From Saprospirales bacterium (GTDB lineage: Bacteria > Bacteroidota > Bacteroidia > Chitinophagales > Saprospiraceae): a DNA stretch of 64,000 nucleotides. Position 1 is the first letter of the stretch; every line of letters begins with the position of its first letter. The stretch is taken from positions 1 to 64,000 of the forward strand of contig REEO01000060.1 of the NCBI GenBank assembly GCA_007695035.1. Reading direction: 5' to 3'. A program made the translations under genes and the position numbers. Of this stretch, positions 54,530-64,000 are shown piece after piece. The notes below the pieces were generated by a model, which was not told the origin of the DNA, ran no database searches, and saw only the letters and a program-made list of their open reading frames with translations.

Positions 54530-55103
54530 AATTTATACCTTATTCCACAAGGCAATATTAACCAATTCTCATGGGTGTGAACAGCTTTTTTATATCAAAT
54601 CACCGATTATTTGGATAAAAGGGCTCACCAGCGCTGACTTAAAACGTATCCCCTAAAGCAAAATGGCTTAGCTTACTGTTAATTTCCAGGTTCAATCCAA
54701 CTGATAATCACAATCAGCAATTCCCTCTGTTTGCGATAGAGAATCAATATCTTTGAATATTGCTCAATGTCTTTAATAAATGGTTACAAACTTTTGTTTA
54801 ACAAGCCCATGCACAACAACTTACAAGATTTTATTAAACATCAATAAAGTTTGTTTATCGCTTATTAAGGGCAACTTAATAAATCTTAACCTGCAGTTCT
54901 CATTTCAAAAAAAATTTGTACTTTGAGCCTTGGTTGACTATATCGCTTTGGAAAGAGGACTTTTTCCGCAATGATGGTTGGTAAGGTTTTAAAAATTTAA
55001 ACCAGATGGACATTGTAAAGTGCCGAATTCAATTGATCCACCAGTAACGCAGGCAGGCGAGAAATTCCTTCTTGTGATTAAACTTAATGAAAATCACTGA
55101 GCA
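54530..55103 (+). promoter_or_regulatory. Divergent upstream region of TolC operon and glucan synthase
   Basis: About 570 bp, AT-rich, with no gene. On the plus strand TACTTTG (54919-54925), preceded by TTTG (54915-54918), is close to the -7 element but one base short. It would give a leader of about 175 nt for the glucan synthase. I found no operator or structured RNA by eye. Confidence 0.3.
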
Positions 55104-58100
55104 ATGGGAGAAAAACTAACCGTATCGTTTAACATCCGCTTTTTGAAGGAGAGCGCCATTAGTCTGGCTAAAATTCACAAGGCTTCACCTCCTTCCGGCG
55201 AAATGAAACCGATTAAGCCGATTCTGAAAGAGTCCAAACAGGTACTCATTGATACCTACCGAACACTTTCAAAAATAGTAAAATCTGAGAGGGAAATATC
55301 CCCCGCTTCAGAATGGCTGATGGACAACTTTTATATTATCCAGGAGCAGATTGTGCAAATTGGCGTCGATTTTCCCAAAGCGTATCAAAAAAGCATTCCT
55401 CTACTGTCAATAGGTGAGCACAAGGGTTTTCCAAGAGTATATGAAATAGTGCTCAACATGCTCACTCATACCGACAATGTTTTAGACAATGAAGTCCTCA
55501 CGGAATACATTCAAAGTTATCAGGAAGAGCAGCCGCTTCAACTTGGAGAGCTTTGGGCCACACCCATTATGGTGCGTTTGTTTCTCATACAAATACTGGC
55601 GGAAAAAGCTTCCCGGATATTGTATTACAAGAAGATCAAGGGTGAAGTTGAAAAATTCGTAGTTGAGATTGAAAAGGAAGATTTGCAGGAACCCGGGTCC
55701 TTTTCACATGCCATATCCGGTTGGGCTAAAGTCCATTCAGAAAAATCGGGTTTGTTGTATCTTTTGGAGTTGTTCAATCAACTCCAGTCTGCCGGCCTAC
55801 TGCACGACGAGCAAAAACGCTGGTTCAATTACCAAATCAACCAATACGAAACAACCCTGGAAGATGCTATGCGACTGGAGGCACAAAAGCAGTCGAGGCT
55901 TCAGGTCACCATTCAAAATGCGATTATCTCCCTACGGCAGGTCACAGAGACGGACTGGTCGGATTTTGTGGAGGATTGTTCTGCAATTGACAGTATTCTG
56001 AAACAGGATCCTGCCGGGATTTATACAGCCATGGACTTTCAAACAAGGGACAGGTACAGAAGGACTGTAGAGAGATTGAGCAGACGCAGTAATTTATCTG
56101 AGAGCGCGGTATCGAACTGCGCGTTGAAACTCGCAAGAGCACATGAAAATACCTCAACTGAAAATCCCGATGATTTAATTCAGGACAACAGTCGCGTAAA
56201 GCAGCATATTGGTTACTTCCTTGTGGGAGAGGGATACAGTGAACTCATTGAAAATGTCGGATATTCAATGCCACTCAGGGAGCGGATCCTCAGGGCTTTT
56301 GAGGCTCATTTCTCGCTCTACCTGATTATCACTTTTCTCTTCACCCTCACATTTCTCGGGATTTTGTGGTTAGCAACCGGGGCGGTTAGTTATTCTCCGG
56401 TAGTGATAATCGCTGTAATACTCATTGCTTTTTTCCCGGCACTCGATCTGTCAATTACAGTAGTAAATCGCTTTTTTGCTTTTTTCGTTCCTCCACGCGT
56501 CCTGCCCAAAATGAATTACAAGGAGGCAATTCCCGATGAATCAAGGACACTGGTTGTGGTTCCAACTATGTTGTCTTCTCCTGAAGATGCCTTGCGTCAG
56601 ATTGAAAATATTGAAACTCACTCCCTGGCCAATCCCGCGCCCGGACTTCAGTACGCATTGCTTACAGATTTTAATGATGCCAATGAGAAAAACCTGGAGG
56701 GAGAAGAAACCATCCTCCGGGAGGCTGAAAATGCTATAGCTAAACTCAATAAAAAGTACTCCTCCCGCTATGGCGACCGATTTTTTATGCTCCATCGCGA
56801 ACGTCAGTGGAATGAATCTGAAAATGCGTGGATGGGTTGGGAGAGAAAGCGGGGAAAACTCGAAGAATTGAACACCTTAATTTGCGATCCAACTTCGGAG
56901 ACATCCTATCGGTTTTTCGCGGGTGATTTTCACAAATCAATAAGTTCCAACACGGTACAATTCGTGATCACACTTGACGCAGACACGAAACTACCCCCCG
57001 GATCTGCAAGAAAACTGATCAGCACCATTGCCCATCCACTTAACCGGGCCAGGTACGATGATGTCCGTCAAAGGGTTACCAAGGGATACTCCATTATCCA
57101 GCCCCGCATTTCCTTCTCTCCTGAATCAGCAAGGAGGACCTGGTTTGCAAAGATATTCTCCGGAAATGTGGGAATAGACCCCTACTCAGCCGCCGTTTCG
57201 GACATTTATCAGGACCTGACAGGAGAGGCCATTTTTACAGGCAAGGGAATCTATGATGTCAGGGCTTTTCACGGGGTTTTATACAAGAAATTCCCGGAGA
57301 ACAGAATCCTCTCACACGATCTCATTGAAAGTGCTTACCTGAGAGCGGGCCTGGCTACCGACATCGAATTGTTTGACGACTTCCCAAACACCTATATCAG
57401 TTTTACCAAAAGAAATCATCGTTGGACCAGGGGTGATTGGCAAATTGCCTCCTGGCTTTTTCCTAAAGTTCCGGGACCAAATGGGAAGAACCGGAATCCG
57501 ATTGACCTTTTGTCCAAATGGAAAATATTCGACAATCTGCGAAGGTCGCTGAACTTCTTTTTCCTGATCATCTTCTTAATCGCGGGTTTGTTTTGGCTGC
57601 CGGGCTCTGGTTGGATATGGGTAGCTGCCGCTCTGGGAATTTTGGCATTTCCCACCTATGTCAGTCTGTCCAGCGATCTGTTAAACCGACCGGCCAGGGT
57701 AAGGTGGAAGATCTACATGGCGAAAGTCCGCAACAATCTGAAAATAAATACAATTCAGGCTATTTCCACGATAATTATACTGCCTCACCAGGCATTTGTT
57801 CAACTGGATGCGGTTTGCAGAACCCTGTACCGCTTAACCATTTCCAAAAAGTGGTTGCTCGAGTGGACTACTGCATCTCATATGGAGCGCACCAGTCCCA
57901 ATTCGCTCAGTGCCTATTTTCGCTTGCTGATGGTTTCGGTTGTATTGGGTTTTGCCATCTTAATCACTGCTGTGGTTCTGGCTCCCAATTACCTGTGGAT
58001 AGTCGTACCGGTTTTTCTGTTGTGGTCAGGTTCACCCCTCTATGTGTGGTTCATCAGCCAGCCTGTAAAAAAGCGTCCGGTTATTCTTTCAGAAGAGGAG

Positions 58101-61100
58101 CGAATGAAACTCCGCATGTACGCCAGACGCACCTGGTTCTATTTTGAGCGATTTGTAAACGAGGAGCACTATTGGCTTCCGCCGGACAACTACCAGGAAG
58201 ACCCGCCTCTGCACGTGGTAGAGAGGACTTCACCTACCAATATTGGTTTGGCACTGGTATCCAGTCAGGTGGCCTATAATATGGGATACATCACCCTTGG
58301 CGGATTACTGGAGCGCCAACAAAAATCACTGTATGCGATCCGGGAGCTCGAAAAATACCGCGGCCATCTCTTCAACTGGTACGAAACGCGACTGGGAGAG
58401 GCTTTGAATCCCAAATATATTTCGACTGTCGATTCGGGAAATCTCGCCGCGAGTTTAATGGTCACCAAAGAAGCCTTAAAGCAGATAATGGAAACCAAAG
58501 GTATCAACAAAAATTTCACTGCCGGATTGCGGGATACCCTCCTGACCATTCCAAGGGTTTTTAGGGATAAATGTACCGGGGAAGAGTTGAAGATGCCCTT
58601 TTACGATCAGATTTTGATTTGTACAAAGTTGATGCTCAATAAACTCAATCCTGAAGGAGACCAGCCTCCCTCTGTCGATCTCGATTTATTGAAGACTTTA
58701 AAACAGGATGCCGTAAAACTTTGTGCCACCAATCTTTTGCCACTCGGCAGCAATTTGGATGACCAAACCATGAGTCATCTCCTTTTCTGGATAGAAAGTC
58801 CTCTGAAGCATATCGAAAGGGCCATTGATGAATACAAATGCATGACCCTTCCGGACGAGCTCGATATCAATGACTATTCGCCCAACGAATTGAGCATCTT
58901 ACTCAGGGAAAAATACAGGCATCACAGTTGCTTTCTACTCATGGAAAAATGGCAATCCCAAGCGGATGAAATCGCATTTCTTACTGAAAAAATGATAGAT
59001 GAAATGGATTTCTCATTTCTCTATCAAAAAAAGAGGGGTTTGTTCAGCATTGGATACAATCTGGATTCTGCACAGTTCGACAATAGCACTTATGACCTGC
59101 TGGCCAGTGAGGCGAGAATTGCCTCTTATATTGCTATTTCTAAAGGAGATGTACCCGTTGAACACTGGTTCCGGCTGAGCAGAAGACTAACCAGTATTAA
59201 CCGAGAAGAAATTTTACTTTCCTGGGGCGGAACTATGTTTGAGTACCTGATGCCCTTGCTCTTTCTCAAGTCTTATCCGGAAACTCTGATGGATCACACC
59301 TATCAGAATGTAATAAACTGGCAAAAAACGTACGGCGACAGCCGGGGCCTTCCGTGGGGATTTTCTGAAAGTGCGTATTACTTTCTCAATATCGATTTGC
59401 ACTATCAATACCGCACATTCGGCGTGCCCGGGCTCGGTTTAAAACGCGGTTTGGCTGACGAGTATGTGGTTGCACCCTATGCCACCATACTCGCCCTTAT
59501 GGTGAAATCAAAAGTATCCATTCAAAACCTGAAGCAGATCGAAAAGGCTGGGGGATTGGGTATTTTAGGGTTTTACGACGCCATTGATTACACCCCTTCA
59601 CACTTCGATGCAGACGTGCCCTTTAAAATAGTAAAAACCTATATGGTTCACCATCACGGTATGAGTTTGATCGCACTTGAGAACTTGCTTAATGACTGGA
59701 CGATCAGTAACAACTTCCACGAAGACCCCCGCATAAAAAGTTGTGAGCTGTTGCTGCAGGAAAGGATTCCAAGAGGGGTCCCCATCAAAGAGCCGCACCC
59801 GATCGATGCCGAACTCGAACCCGGCGAAAAATCCTCTGTTCAAAACATTGCAGAACATTCCGGAATCAATGAACTCGATGCCAGTCCGCCCAGGTTGCAC
59901 ACCCTTTCCAATGGAAATTTCTCTGCGATGATAACCCATGCGGGAACCGGGTATTCCAGTTCAAAAGGAATTGTATTGAACGCCTGGAAACCAGACCCTG
60001 CAATTGATCCGCTCGGTTTGTTCTTTTATATAAAAGACAGGGAGAGCAATGTGTTCTGGTCTGCCATGCACCAGCCCGTAAAGCGCAGACCCGACAGATA
60101 CGACACCTGGTTTCACAACGGCAAAGTGGTGTGCTCCCGGGTGGACGAATGGATTGAAACCACCACAGAGATCTGTGTTTCACCCGACCATCAAATCGAA
60201 CTCAGAAAGCTGACTCTTACCAACTACTCCGACCGCAAGCGCATCCTGGAGGTAACCAGTTACGCCGAAGTGGTACTGAACAGCCCGACAGACCACAATT
60301 CGCATCCGGCATTCTCCAGGCTATTTGTAGAAACTGAATACATGAAATGGAACCGATCCATTTTCGCCAAGCGAAGACCGCGCAGCAAGGGAGAAAAGCC
60401 GATTTGGCTGATTCACACCTTTGCAGGAAATTTCCTGGATCAACCAAAAGAGACCCTATATTTTGAAACAGAGAGATCTAATTTCATCGGTAAAGGCAGG
60501 TCACTGAGTAATCCCGAAGCCATGGACGACGGGTACAAACTCAATGGATCTCAGGGAAATGTATCGGATCCCATTGTCAGTTTCAGGAAAAAAATCACCC
60601 TCAAACCGGGAGAAAAAGTTCAGCTCACCTTTGGACTTGGCTATGCCGAATCGAGGGAAGATGCTATTCAGATTGCCAATATGTACGACAACCAACTCTC
60701 TGTGAACAGGGCTTTTGACCTCGCCACCATATACGGATCCGTGGAGTTGATCCATCTCGGGATCAAAACCAGACAGGCACACTACTTCCACAAACTGGCC
60801 TCCTATATCTTCTACGCCGACTCAGCTTATCGAACAGAGGAACAACGCCTTTTGCTGAATCGCAAAAAACAGAAAGACCTGTGGGCCTATGGAATATCGG
60901 GAGATTATCCACTGGTCGTTTTCCGGATTAATGACCTCCACCAACTCAAGCAAGTGAAGACCTTGCTCAAAGCGCACACCTTTTGGCGAATGCGGGGGAT
61001 TGAATCAGAATTACTCATAATCAATGAACACCCTCCCGGTTATATTGACGAAGTACAGGAGGCCATTCAGGTGGCGATTGAATCCTCACTCGAGAGGGAT

Positions 61101-63806
61101 GTAATCAATCAAAGAGGGGGTGTTTTTATTTACAGGGCAGACAAAATTCAACAGGAGGACTTAACGCTTTTATTGAGCGTGGCACATGTTGTTTTTGATA
61201 AACAACTCCCAGACCTGTCAAAAGTCAACCGGAATGTGGAAACAAATTCGTGGTACAGCGGTGGTCGGGAGTCGGTTTATCTGCCGGTAAAAGAACAAGA
61301 GACAGACATAGGAGATTTGTATGATCAGAAAAAGCAGGAACTGCAATTCTTCAACGGATACGGTGGATTTTCAGCAGACGGCAATGAGTATCACATATTG
61401 ATAAAAAGAGATCCAGAAACAGGATTTCCCGTATTTCCACCTGTGCCCTGGATCAATGTAATTGCCAACTCAAAATTTGGTTTCACGGTATCAGAGCGGG
61501 GTGGTGGATACACCTGGAGTGAAAACAGCCGGGAAAACAAACTCACCTCCTGGTCGAATGATCCGGTACTCGATGTGCACTCTGAAGCTTTTTACATTCG
61601 GGACGAAGTGAAAAAGAAATACTGGTCTCCCTCCCCCGGACCAGTTATAGGATCGGGCTTTTACCGGGTTATCCACGGCTTTGGGTTTGCCGCATTTGAA
61701 CACTCTTCCAGTGAGCTCGACCAAAAGCTCGTGCAATTTGTGCCGGAAAATGAATCGGTAAAAATTTCAAAACTCGTATTGAAAAACAGGGGCAGTGAAG
61801 CCCGAAACCTCTCTGTGTTCAGGTATCTTGACAGAGTGCTGGGCGTGGAAAGGACCCTTTCTTCGAGATATATCAATCAGGAGGCGTCCGCAGATGGAAA
61901 AAGCCTGTTTGCCAGAAACAATTACAACAATGAGTTTGCTGGGCGAACTGTATTTTGCTCTGTTGTCAATCCCCTTGAAAATGCAACCTTTCGGTACACT
62001 ACCGACCGACTGCGGTTTATCGGGCGAAATCGCTCCCTGAACAAGCCCCTTGCAATCACTTCAGAAAAACTGCTCGACAACAGGTTGGTTATTGGCGGAG
62101 ACCCCTGTGCAGCAATACAGACAGTTTTTGAACTGGCACCGGGCGAAAGCGTAACCCTGGTTTTTCTGGAGGGAGAAACCAAAAACCAAAAAGAGGCTGA
62201 ATCAATCATTCACAGGTATTCTGATACCGCACAAGCCGATGCAGAACTCGATAATATCCGGGATTTTTGGAAAAAAAACCTTTCAAAAATAAGGGTCTCC
62301 ACGCCCGATCAATCACTAGATCTCTTGGTAAACGGATGGTTGATGTATCAGAATTTATCCAGCCGGATGTGGGCGCGTACCGCCTTTTATCAATCAGGAG
62401 GAGCCTATGGTTTTCGGGATCAATTGCAGGACGCCACAGCAGCATTGTATGTGGATCCCAAAATATGCCGGGATCAGATTTTGCTGCATGCTGAAAAACA
62501 ATTCAAAGAGGGGGATGTGCTTCACTGGTGGCACCCGCCCACCGGAAGGGGAATACGCTCCAAAATTACCGATGACCGGCTCTGGCTTCCCTATGTGGTT
62601 GAGTTCTACATACTATCCACCGGCGACGAAACAATCCTGAAGGAGTATGCAACTTACATTGGCTCGAGAAAACTCGAACCCTCAGAACACGAAGCCTATC
62701 TGCATCCAAATGTCCTGCGTGATAAAGGGACAATTTACGAACATTGCTGCAAGGCCATTGATATTTCACTGCAATTCGGCACACATGGTTTACCCCTGAT
62801 CGGAGGGGGAGACTGGAACGACGGAATGAACCGCGTGGGCGAAGAAGGAAAGGGAGAAAGTGTCTGGCTCGGTTTTTTCATCTACCATATTCTCACCGGT
62901 TTTGAAAAAATATGCCGGATAATGGACGATGAAGCAAGAGCAGAAAGGTACCTGTCCGTAGCAGAAGAACTGAAACAAAGACTGAATAAAGAGGGATGGG
63001 ATGGAGAGTGGTATCTGAGGGCTTTTTACGACGACGGAACACCGCTGGGGTCCTCCAAAAACGACGAGTGCAGGATCGATGCCATCTCTCAGGCGTGGTC
63101 CATTATTTCCGGAGTCGCTTCCGGGGATAGAGGCAAACAGGTATTGGGTGCCGTGGAAGAACATCTCGTTTCTGAAAAGGACAAGGTCATTCGCCTGCTG
63201 GCCCCGCCCTTTGATAAAACGGATAAAGATCCCGGCTACATCAAGGGTTACATTCCGGGTGTAAGAGAAAATGGAGGGCAATATACGCACGCTGCTCTCT
63301 GGACTATAAAAGCATTTGCAGAAACGGGTATGGGGGAAAAGGCCGTTCACTATTTGAATATGATCAATCCGGTAAACCACTCCCTTGACCGGGCATCTGC
63401 CGACCAGTACAAAGTGGAGCCCTTTGTAGTAGCCGCGGATGTTTACGGAGAAAAGCCCCTGACCGGTCAAGGTGGATGGAGCTGGTACACAGGATCTGCC
63501 GGCTGGATGTACAGAGTGGCCCTGGAGTCTGTTCTCGGCCTGCAATTGCATGGGGATTCCATTGTATTGAAACCTTCAATTTCAAAGAGCTGGCAGGGGT
63601 ACAGCATCGACCTTATTTTAGATGACGATACAACCACCTATCATATCCGGATTGACAATCCCGATGGGCTGCAGTCGGGCATGCTCGAAGGTACTGTGGA
63701 TGGAGAGAAGGTGCAATTCGATACCTCCGCGGCCATTGTTCCCATAAAAAAGGATAAACTGAAACACGAGGTTTTACTGAAAATCACAAATCCAGGTTCG
63801 CAATAA
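55104..63806 (+). CDS. Cyclic beta-1,2-glucan synthase (NdvB-like)
   Basis: This 2900-residue membrane enzyme would build cyclic beta-1,2-glucan from UDP-glucose and export it to the periplasm, where it serves in osmoprotection or host contact. An N-terminal helical region (1-395) precedes two membrane helices (about 401-456). A GT84 glycosyltransferase domain (about 480-790) has LDADTKLPPG near 622 and RNHRWTRGDWQ near 770. More membrane helices follow (about 816-850 and 941-983), then a glucoamylase-like domain (about 1080-1520, with HHHGMS near 1515). Two GT36-associated beta domains (about 1600-1865, 2080-2380) and a GH94 phosphorylase domain (about 2425-2830, with DWNDGMN near 2570) complete it. 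All expected NdvB modules are present. It stands alone. Confidence 0.92.
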   Translation: MGEKLTVSFNIRFLKESAISLAKIHKASPPSGEMKPIKPILKESKQVLIDTYRTLSKIVKSEREISPASEWLMDNFYIIQEQIVQIGVDFPKAYQKSIPLLSIGEHKGFPRVYEIVLNMLTHTDNVLDNEVLTEYIQSYQEEQPLQLGELWATPIMVRLFLIQILAEKASRILYYKKIKGEVEKFVVEIEKEDLQEPGSFSHAISGWAKVHSEKSGLLYLLELFNQLQSAGLLHDEQKRWFNYQINQYETTLEDAMRLEAQKQSRLQVTIQNAIISLRQVTETDWSDFVEDCSAIDSILKQDPAGIYTAMDFQTRDRYRRTVERLSRRSNLSESAVSNCALKLARAHENTSTENPDDLIQDNSRVKQHIGYFLVGEGYSELIENVGYSMPLRERILRAFEAHFSLYLIITFLFTLTFLGILWLATGAVSYSPVVIIAVILIAFFPALDLSITVVNRFFAFFVPPRVLPKMNYKEAIPDESRTLVVVPTMLSSPEDALRQIENIETHSLANPAPGLQYALLTDFNDANEKNLEGEETILREAENAIAKLNKKYSSRYGDRFFMLHRERQWNESENAWMGWERKRGKLEELNTLICDPTSETSYRFFAGDFHKSISSNTVQFVITLDADTKLPPGSARKLISTIAHPLNRARYDDVRQRVTKGYSIIQPRISFSPESARRTWFAKIFSGNVGIDPYSAAVSDIYQDLTGEAIFTGKGIYDVRAFHGVLYKKFPENRILSHDLIESAYLRAGLATDIELFDDFPNTYISFTKRNHRWTRGDWQIASWLFPKVPGPNGKNRNPIDLLSKWKIFDNLRRSLNFFFLIIFLIAGLFWLPGSGWIWVAAALGILAFPTYVSLSSDLLNRPARVRWKIYMAKVRNNLKINTIQAISTIIILPHQAFVQLDAVCRTLYRLTISKKWLLEWTTASHMERTSPNSLSAYFRLLMVSVVLGFAILITAVVLAPNYLWIVVPVFLLWSGSPLYVWFISQPVKKRPVILSEEERMKLRMYARRTWFYFERFVNEEHYWLPPDNYQEDPPLHVVERTSPTNIGLALVSSQVAYNMGYITLGGLLERQQKSLYAIRELEKYRGHLFNWYETRLGEALNPKYISTVDSGNLAASLMVTKEALKQIMETKGINKNFTAGLRDTLLTIPRVFRDKCTGEELKMPFYDQILICTKLMLNKLNPEGDQPPSVDLDLLKTLKQDAVKLCATNLLPLGSNLDDQTMSHLLFWIESPLKHIERAIDEYKCMTLPDELDINDYSPNELSILLREKYRHHSCFLLMEKWQSQADEIAFLTEKMIDEMDFSFLYQKKRGLFSIGYNLDSAQFDNSTYDLLASEARIASYIAISKGDVPVEHWFRLSRRLTSINREEILLSWGGTMFEYLMPLLFLKSYPETLMDHTYQNVINWQKTYGDSRGLPWGFSESAYYFLNIDLHYQYRTFGVPGLGLKRGLADEYVVAPYATILALMVKSKVSIQNLKQIEKAGGLGILGFYDAIDYTPSHFDADVPFKIVKTYMVHHHGMSLIALENLLNDWTISNNFHEDPRIKSCELLLQERIPRGVPIKEPHPIDAELEPGEKSSVQNIAEHSGINELDASPPRLHTLSNGNFSAMITHAGTGYSSSKGIVLNAWKPDPAIDPLGLFFYIKDRESNVFWSAMHQPVKRRPDRYDTWFHNGKVVCSRVDEWIETTTEICVSPDHQIELRKLTLTNYSDRKRILEVTSYAEVVLNSPTDHNSHPAFSRLFVETEYMKWNRSIFAKRRPRSKGEKPIWLIHTFAGNFLDQPKETLYFETERSNFIGKGRSLSNPEAMDDGYKLNGSQGNVSDPIVSFRKKITLKPGEKVQLTFGLGYAESREDAIQIANMYDNQLSVNRAFDLATIYGSVELIHLGIKTRQAHYFHKLASYIFYADSAYRTEEQRLLLNRKKQKDLWAYGISGDYPLVVFRINDLHQLKQVKTLLKAHTFWRMRGIESELLIINEHPPGYIDEVQEAIQVAIESSLERDVINQRGGVFIYRADKIQQEDLTLLLSVAHVVFDKQLPDLSKVNRNVETNSWYSGGRESVYLPVKEQETDIGDLYDQKKQELQFFNGYGGFSADGNEYHILIKRDPETGFPVFPPVPWINVIANSKFGFTVSERGGGYTWSENSRENKLTSWSNDPVLDVHSEAFYIRDEVKKKYWSPSPGPVIGSGFYRVIHGFGFAAFEHSSSELDQKLVQFVPENESVKISKLVLKNRGSEARNLSVFRYLDRVLGVERTLSSRYINQEASADGKSLFARNNYNNEFAGRTVFCSVVNPLENATFRYTTDRLRFIGRNRSLNKPLAITSEKLLDNRLVIGGDPCAAIQTVFELAPGESVTLVFLEGETKNQKEAESIIHRYSDTAQADAELDNIRDFWKKNLSKIRVSTPDQSLDLLVNGWLMYQNLSSRMWARTAFYQSGGAYGFRDQLQDATAALYVDPKICRDQILLHAEKQFKEGDVLHWWHPPTGRGIRSKITDDRLWLPYVVEFYILSTGDETILKEYATYIGSRKLEPSEHEAYLHPNVLRDKGTIYEHCCKAIDISLQFGTHGLPLIGGGDWNDGMNRVGEEGKGESVWLGFFIYHILTGFEKICRIMDDEARAERYLSVAEELKQRLNKEGWDGEWYLRAFYDDGTPLGSSKNDECRIDAISQAWSIISGVASGDRGKQVLGAVEEHLVSEKDKVIRLLAPPFDKTDKDPGYIKGYIPGVRENGGQYTHAALWTIKAFAETGMGEKAVHYLNMINPVNHSLDRASADQYKVEPFVVAADVYGEKPLTGQGGWSWYTGSAGWMYRVALESVLGLQLHGDSIVLKPSISKSWQGYSIDLILDDDTTTYHIRIDNPDGLQSGMLEGTVDGEKVQFDTSAAIVPIKKDKLKHEVLLKITNPGSQ

Positions 63807-63916
63807 CAGGCAAAATTACAACCGACTATCAAGGAGTAATAGTTTTATAGTACTACACTAAATATTGCTTGTTGCCACTGGTCAAAATTGAGGAATGCTG
63901 TTGGGCTGAGTGCGCG

Positions 63917-64000
63917 TCACATCAGCAGCACATTGCGGTAGTACCGCTTCCTGTCCTGAAAATGATTGACAACCTCCATTCCGGCCTCAGATGCGAGGTC
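63917..64000 (-). CDS. C-terminal end of a minus-strand protein, truncated by the window edge
   Basis: The last 27 codons of an open frame on the minus strand end in TGA at 63917. The residues DLASEAGMEVVNHFQDRKRYY then RNVLLM resemble the C terminus of a SAM-dependent methyltransferase (xxAGFxVVxxFxDxxxYFxxxLL). EgtD, the partner of the EgtB seen at 31138, has a similar ending, but 27 residues are too few to decide. Confidence 0.4.
   Translation of the reverse strand, partial: DLASEAGMEVVNHFQDRKRYYRNVLLM

Noticed and set aside
62790-63551. A 253-codon open frame on the minus strand inside the glucan synthase
   Set aside because: It lies wholly antisense to the GH94 domain of a clear gene, has no family features and no promoter.

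Overview
The window is about 64 kb of chromosomal DNA from a member of the Bacteroidota, most likely an environmental, free-living lineage. Four things point there. One large secreted protein ends in a type IX secretion (T9SS) C-terminal sorting domain. Several upstream regions carry the phylum-specific promoter, TTTG then 19-21 nt then TAnnTTTG. There is a one-component-style hybrid kinase with an AraC output, and there are many families typical of the phylum (HYC_CC_PP, DUF4625, head-GIN/DUF2807, UPF0104, long CusA). I see no rRNA, tRNA, CRISPR array, phage or intact insertion sequence. Coding density is moderate, and several 0.5-0.9 kb gene-free stretches hold decayed genes and small dispersed repeats.

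Layout. Positions 80-6572 (minus strand) form one long housekeeping run: panC, panD, a UPF0104 membrane protein, an rfaE2-type nucleotidyltransferase, a Nif3-like protein and a coiled-coil zinc-ribbon protein, then a DksA-like protein and RadA. From panD to the zinc-ribbon gene the genes are only 1-2 nt apart. Next come an S9 peptidase, small membrane proteins, a hybrid histidine kinase with a decayed ATPase domain, a TPR protein and HemW (6749-14584). Positions 14776-20527 hold a putative diphthamide-type ATP-PPase, a zinc-type locus (DUF1826, a COG0523 GTPase, a TspO-like protein), a lipoprotein nuclease and a His-rich DUF4625 lipoprotein. The DUF1826-COG0523 pair and the DUF4625 gene share an identical promoter palindrome. 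Positions 20806-24816 encode a 1336-residue T9SS cargo protein built from a duplicated four-domain unit. A gene-free stretch with a possible structured RNA follows, then lysA, a CPBP protease and a head-GIN lipoprotein.

The right half contains a decayed AlbA_2/COG2865 gene, a dipeptide epimerase convergent with egtB, DUF427, a flavin disulfide oxidoreductase, and a copper/silver efflux operon (HYC_CC_PP protein, CusA, TolC, CusB, M23 peptidase). These are followed by two thiol-redox proteins, dnaE and a serine hydrolase. A repeat-rich gap with a T9SS-tail remnant comes next, then an export operon (TolC, HlyD-type adaptor, DUF2064 transferase) with no permease, and a giant 2900-residue cyclic beta-1,2-glucan synthase. 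The last 84 bp hold the tail of a minus-strand gene.

The most interesting signal is the identical 19-bp promoter element in front of the DUF1826-COG0523 operon and the His-rich DUF4625 lipoprotein. It suggests a small metal-starvation regulon, probably zinc, under a Fur/Zur-type repressor encoded elsewhere. All functions are inferred from reading motifs and translated sequence; no database search was possible.
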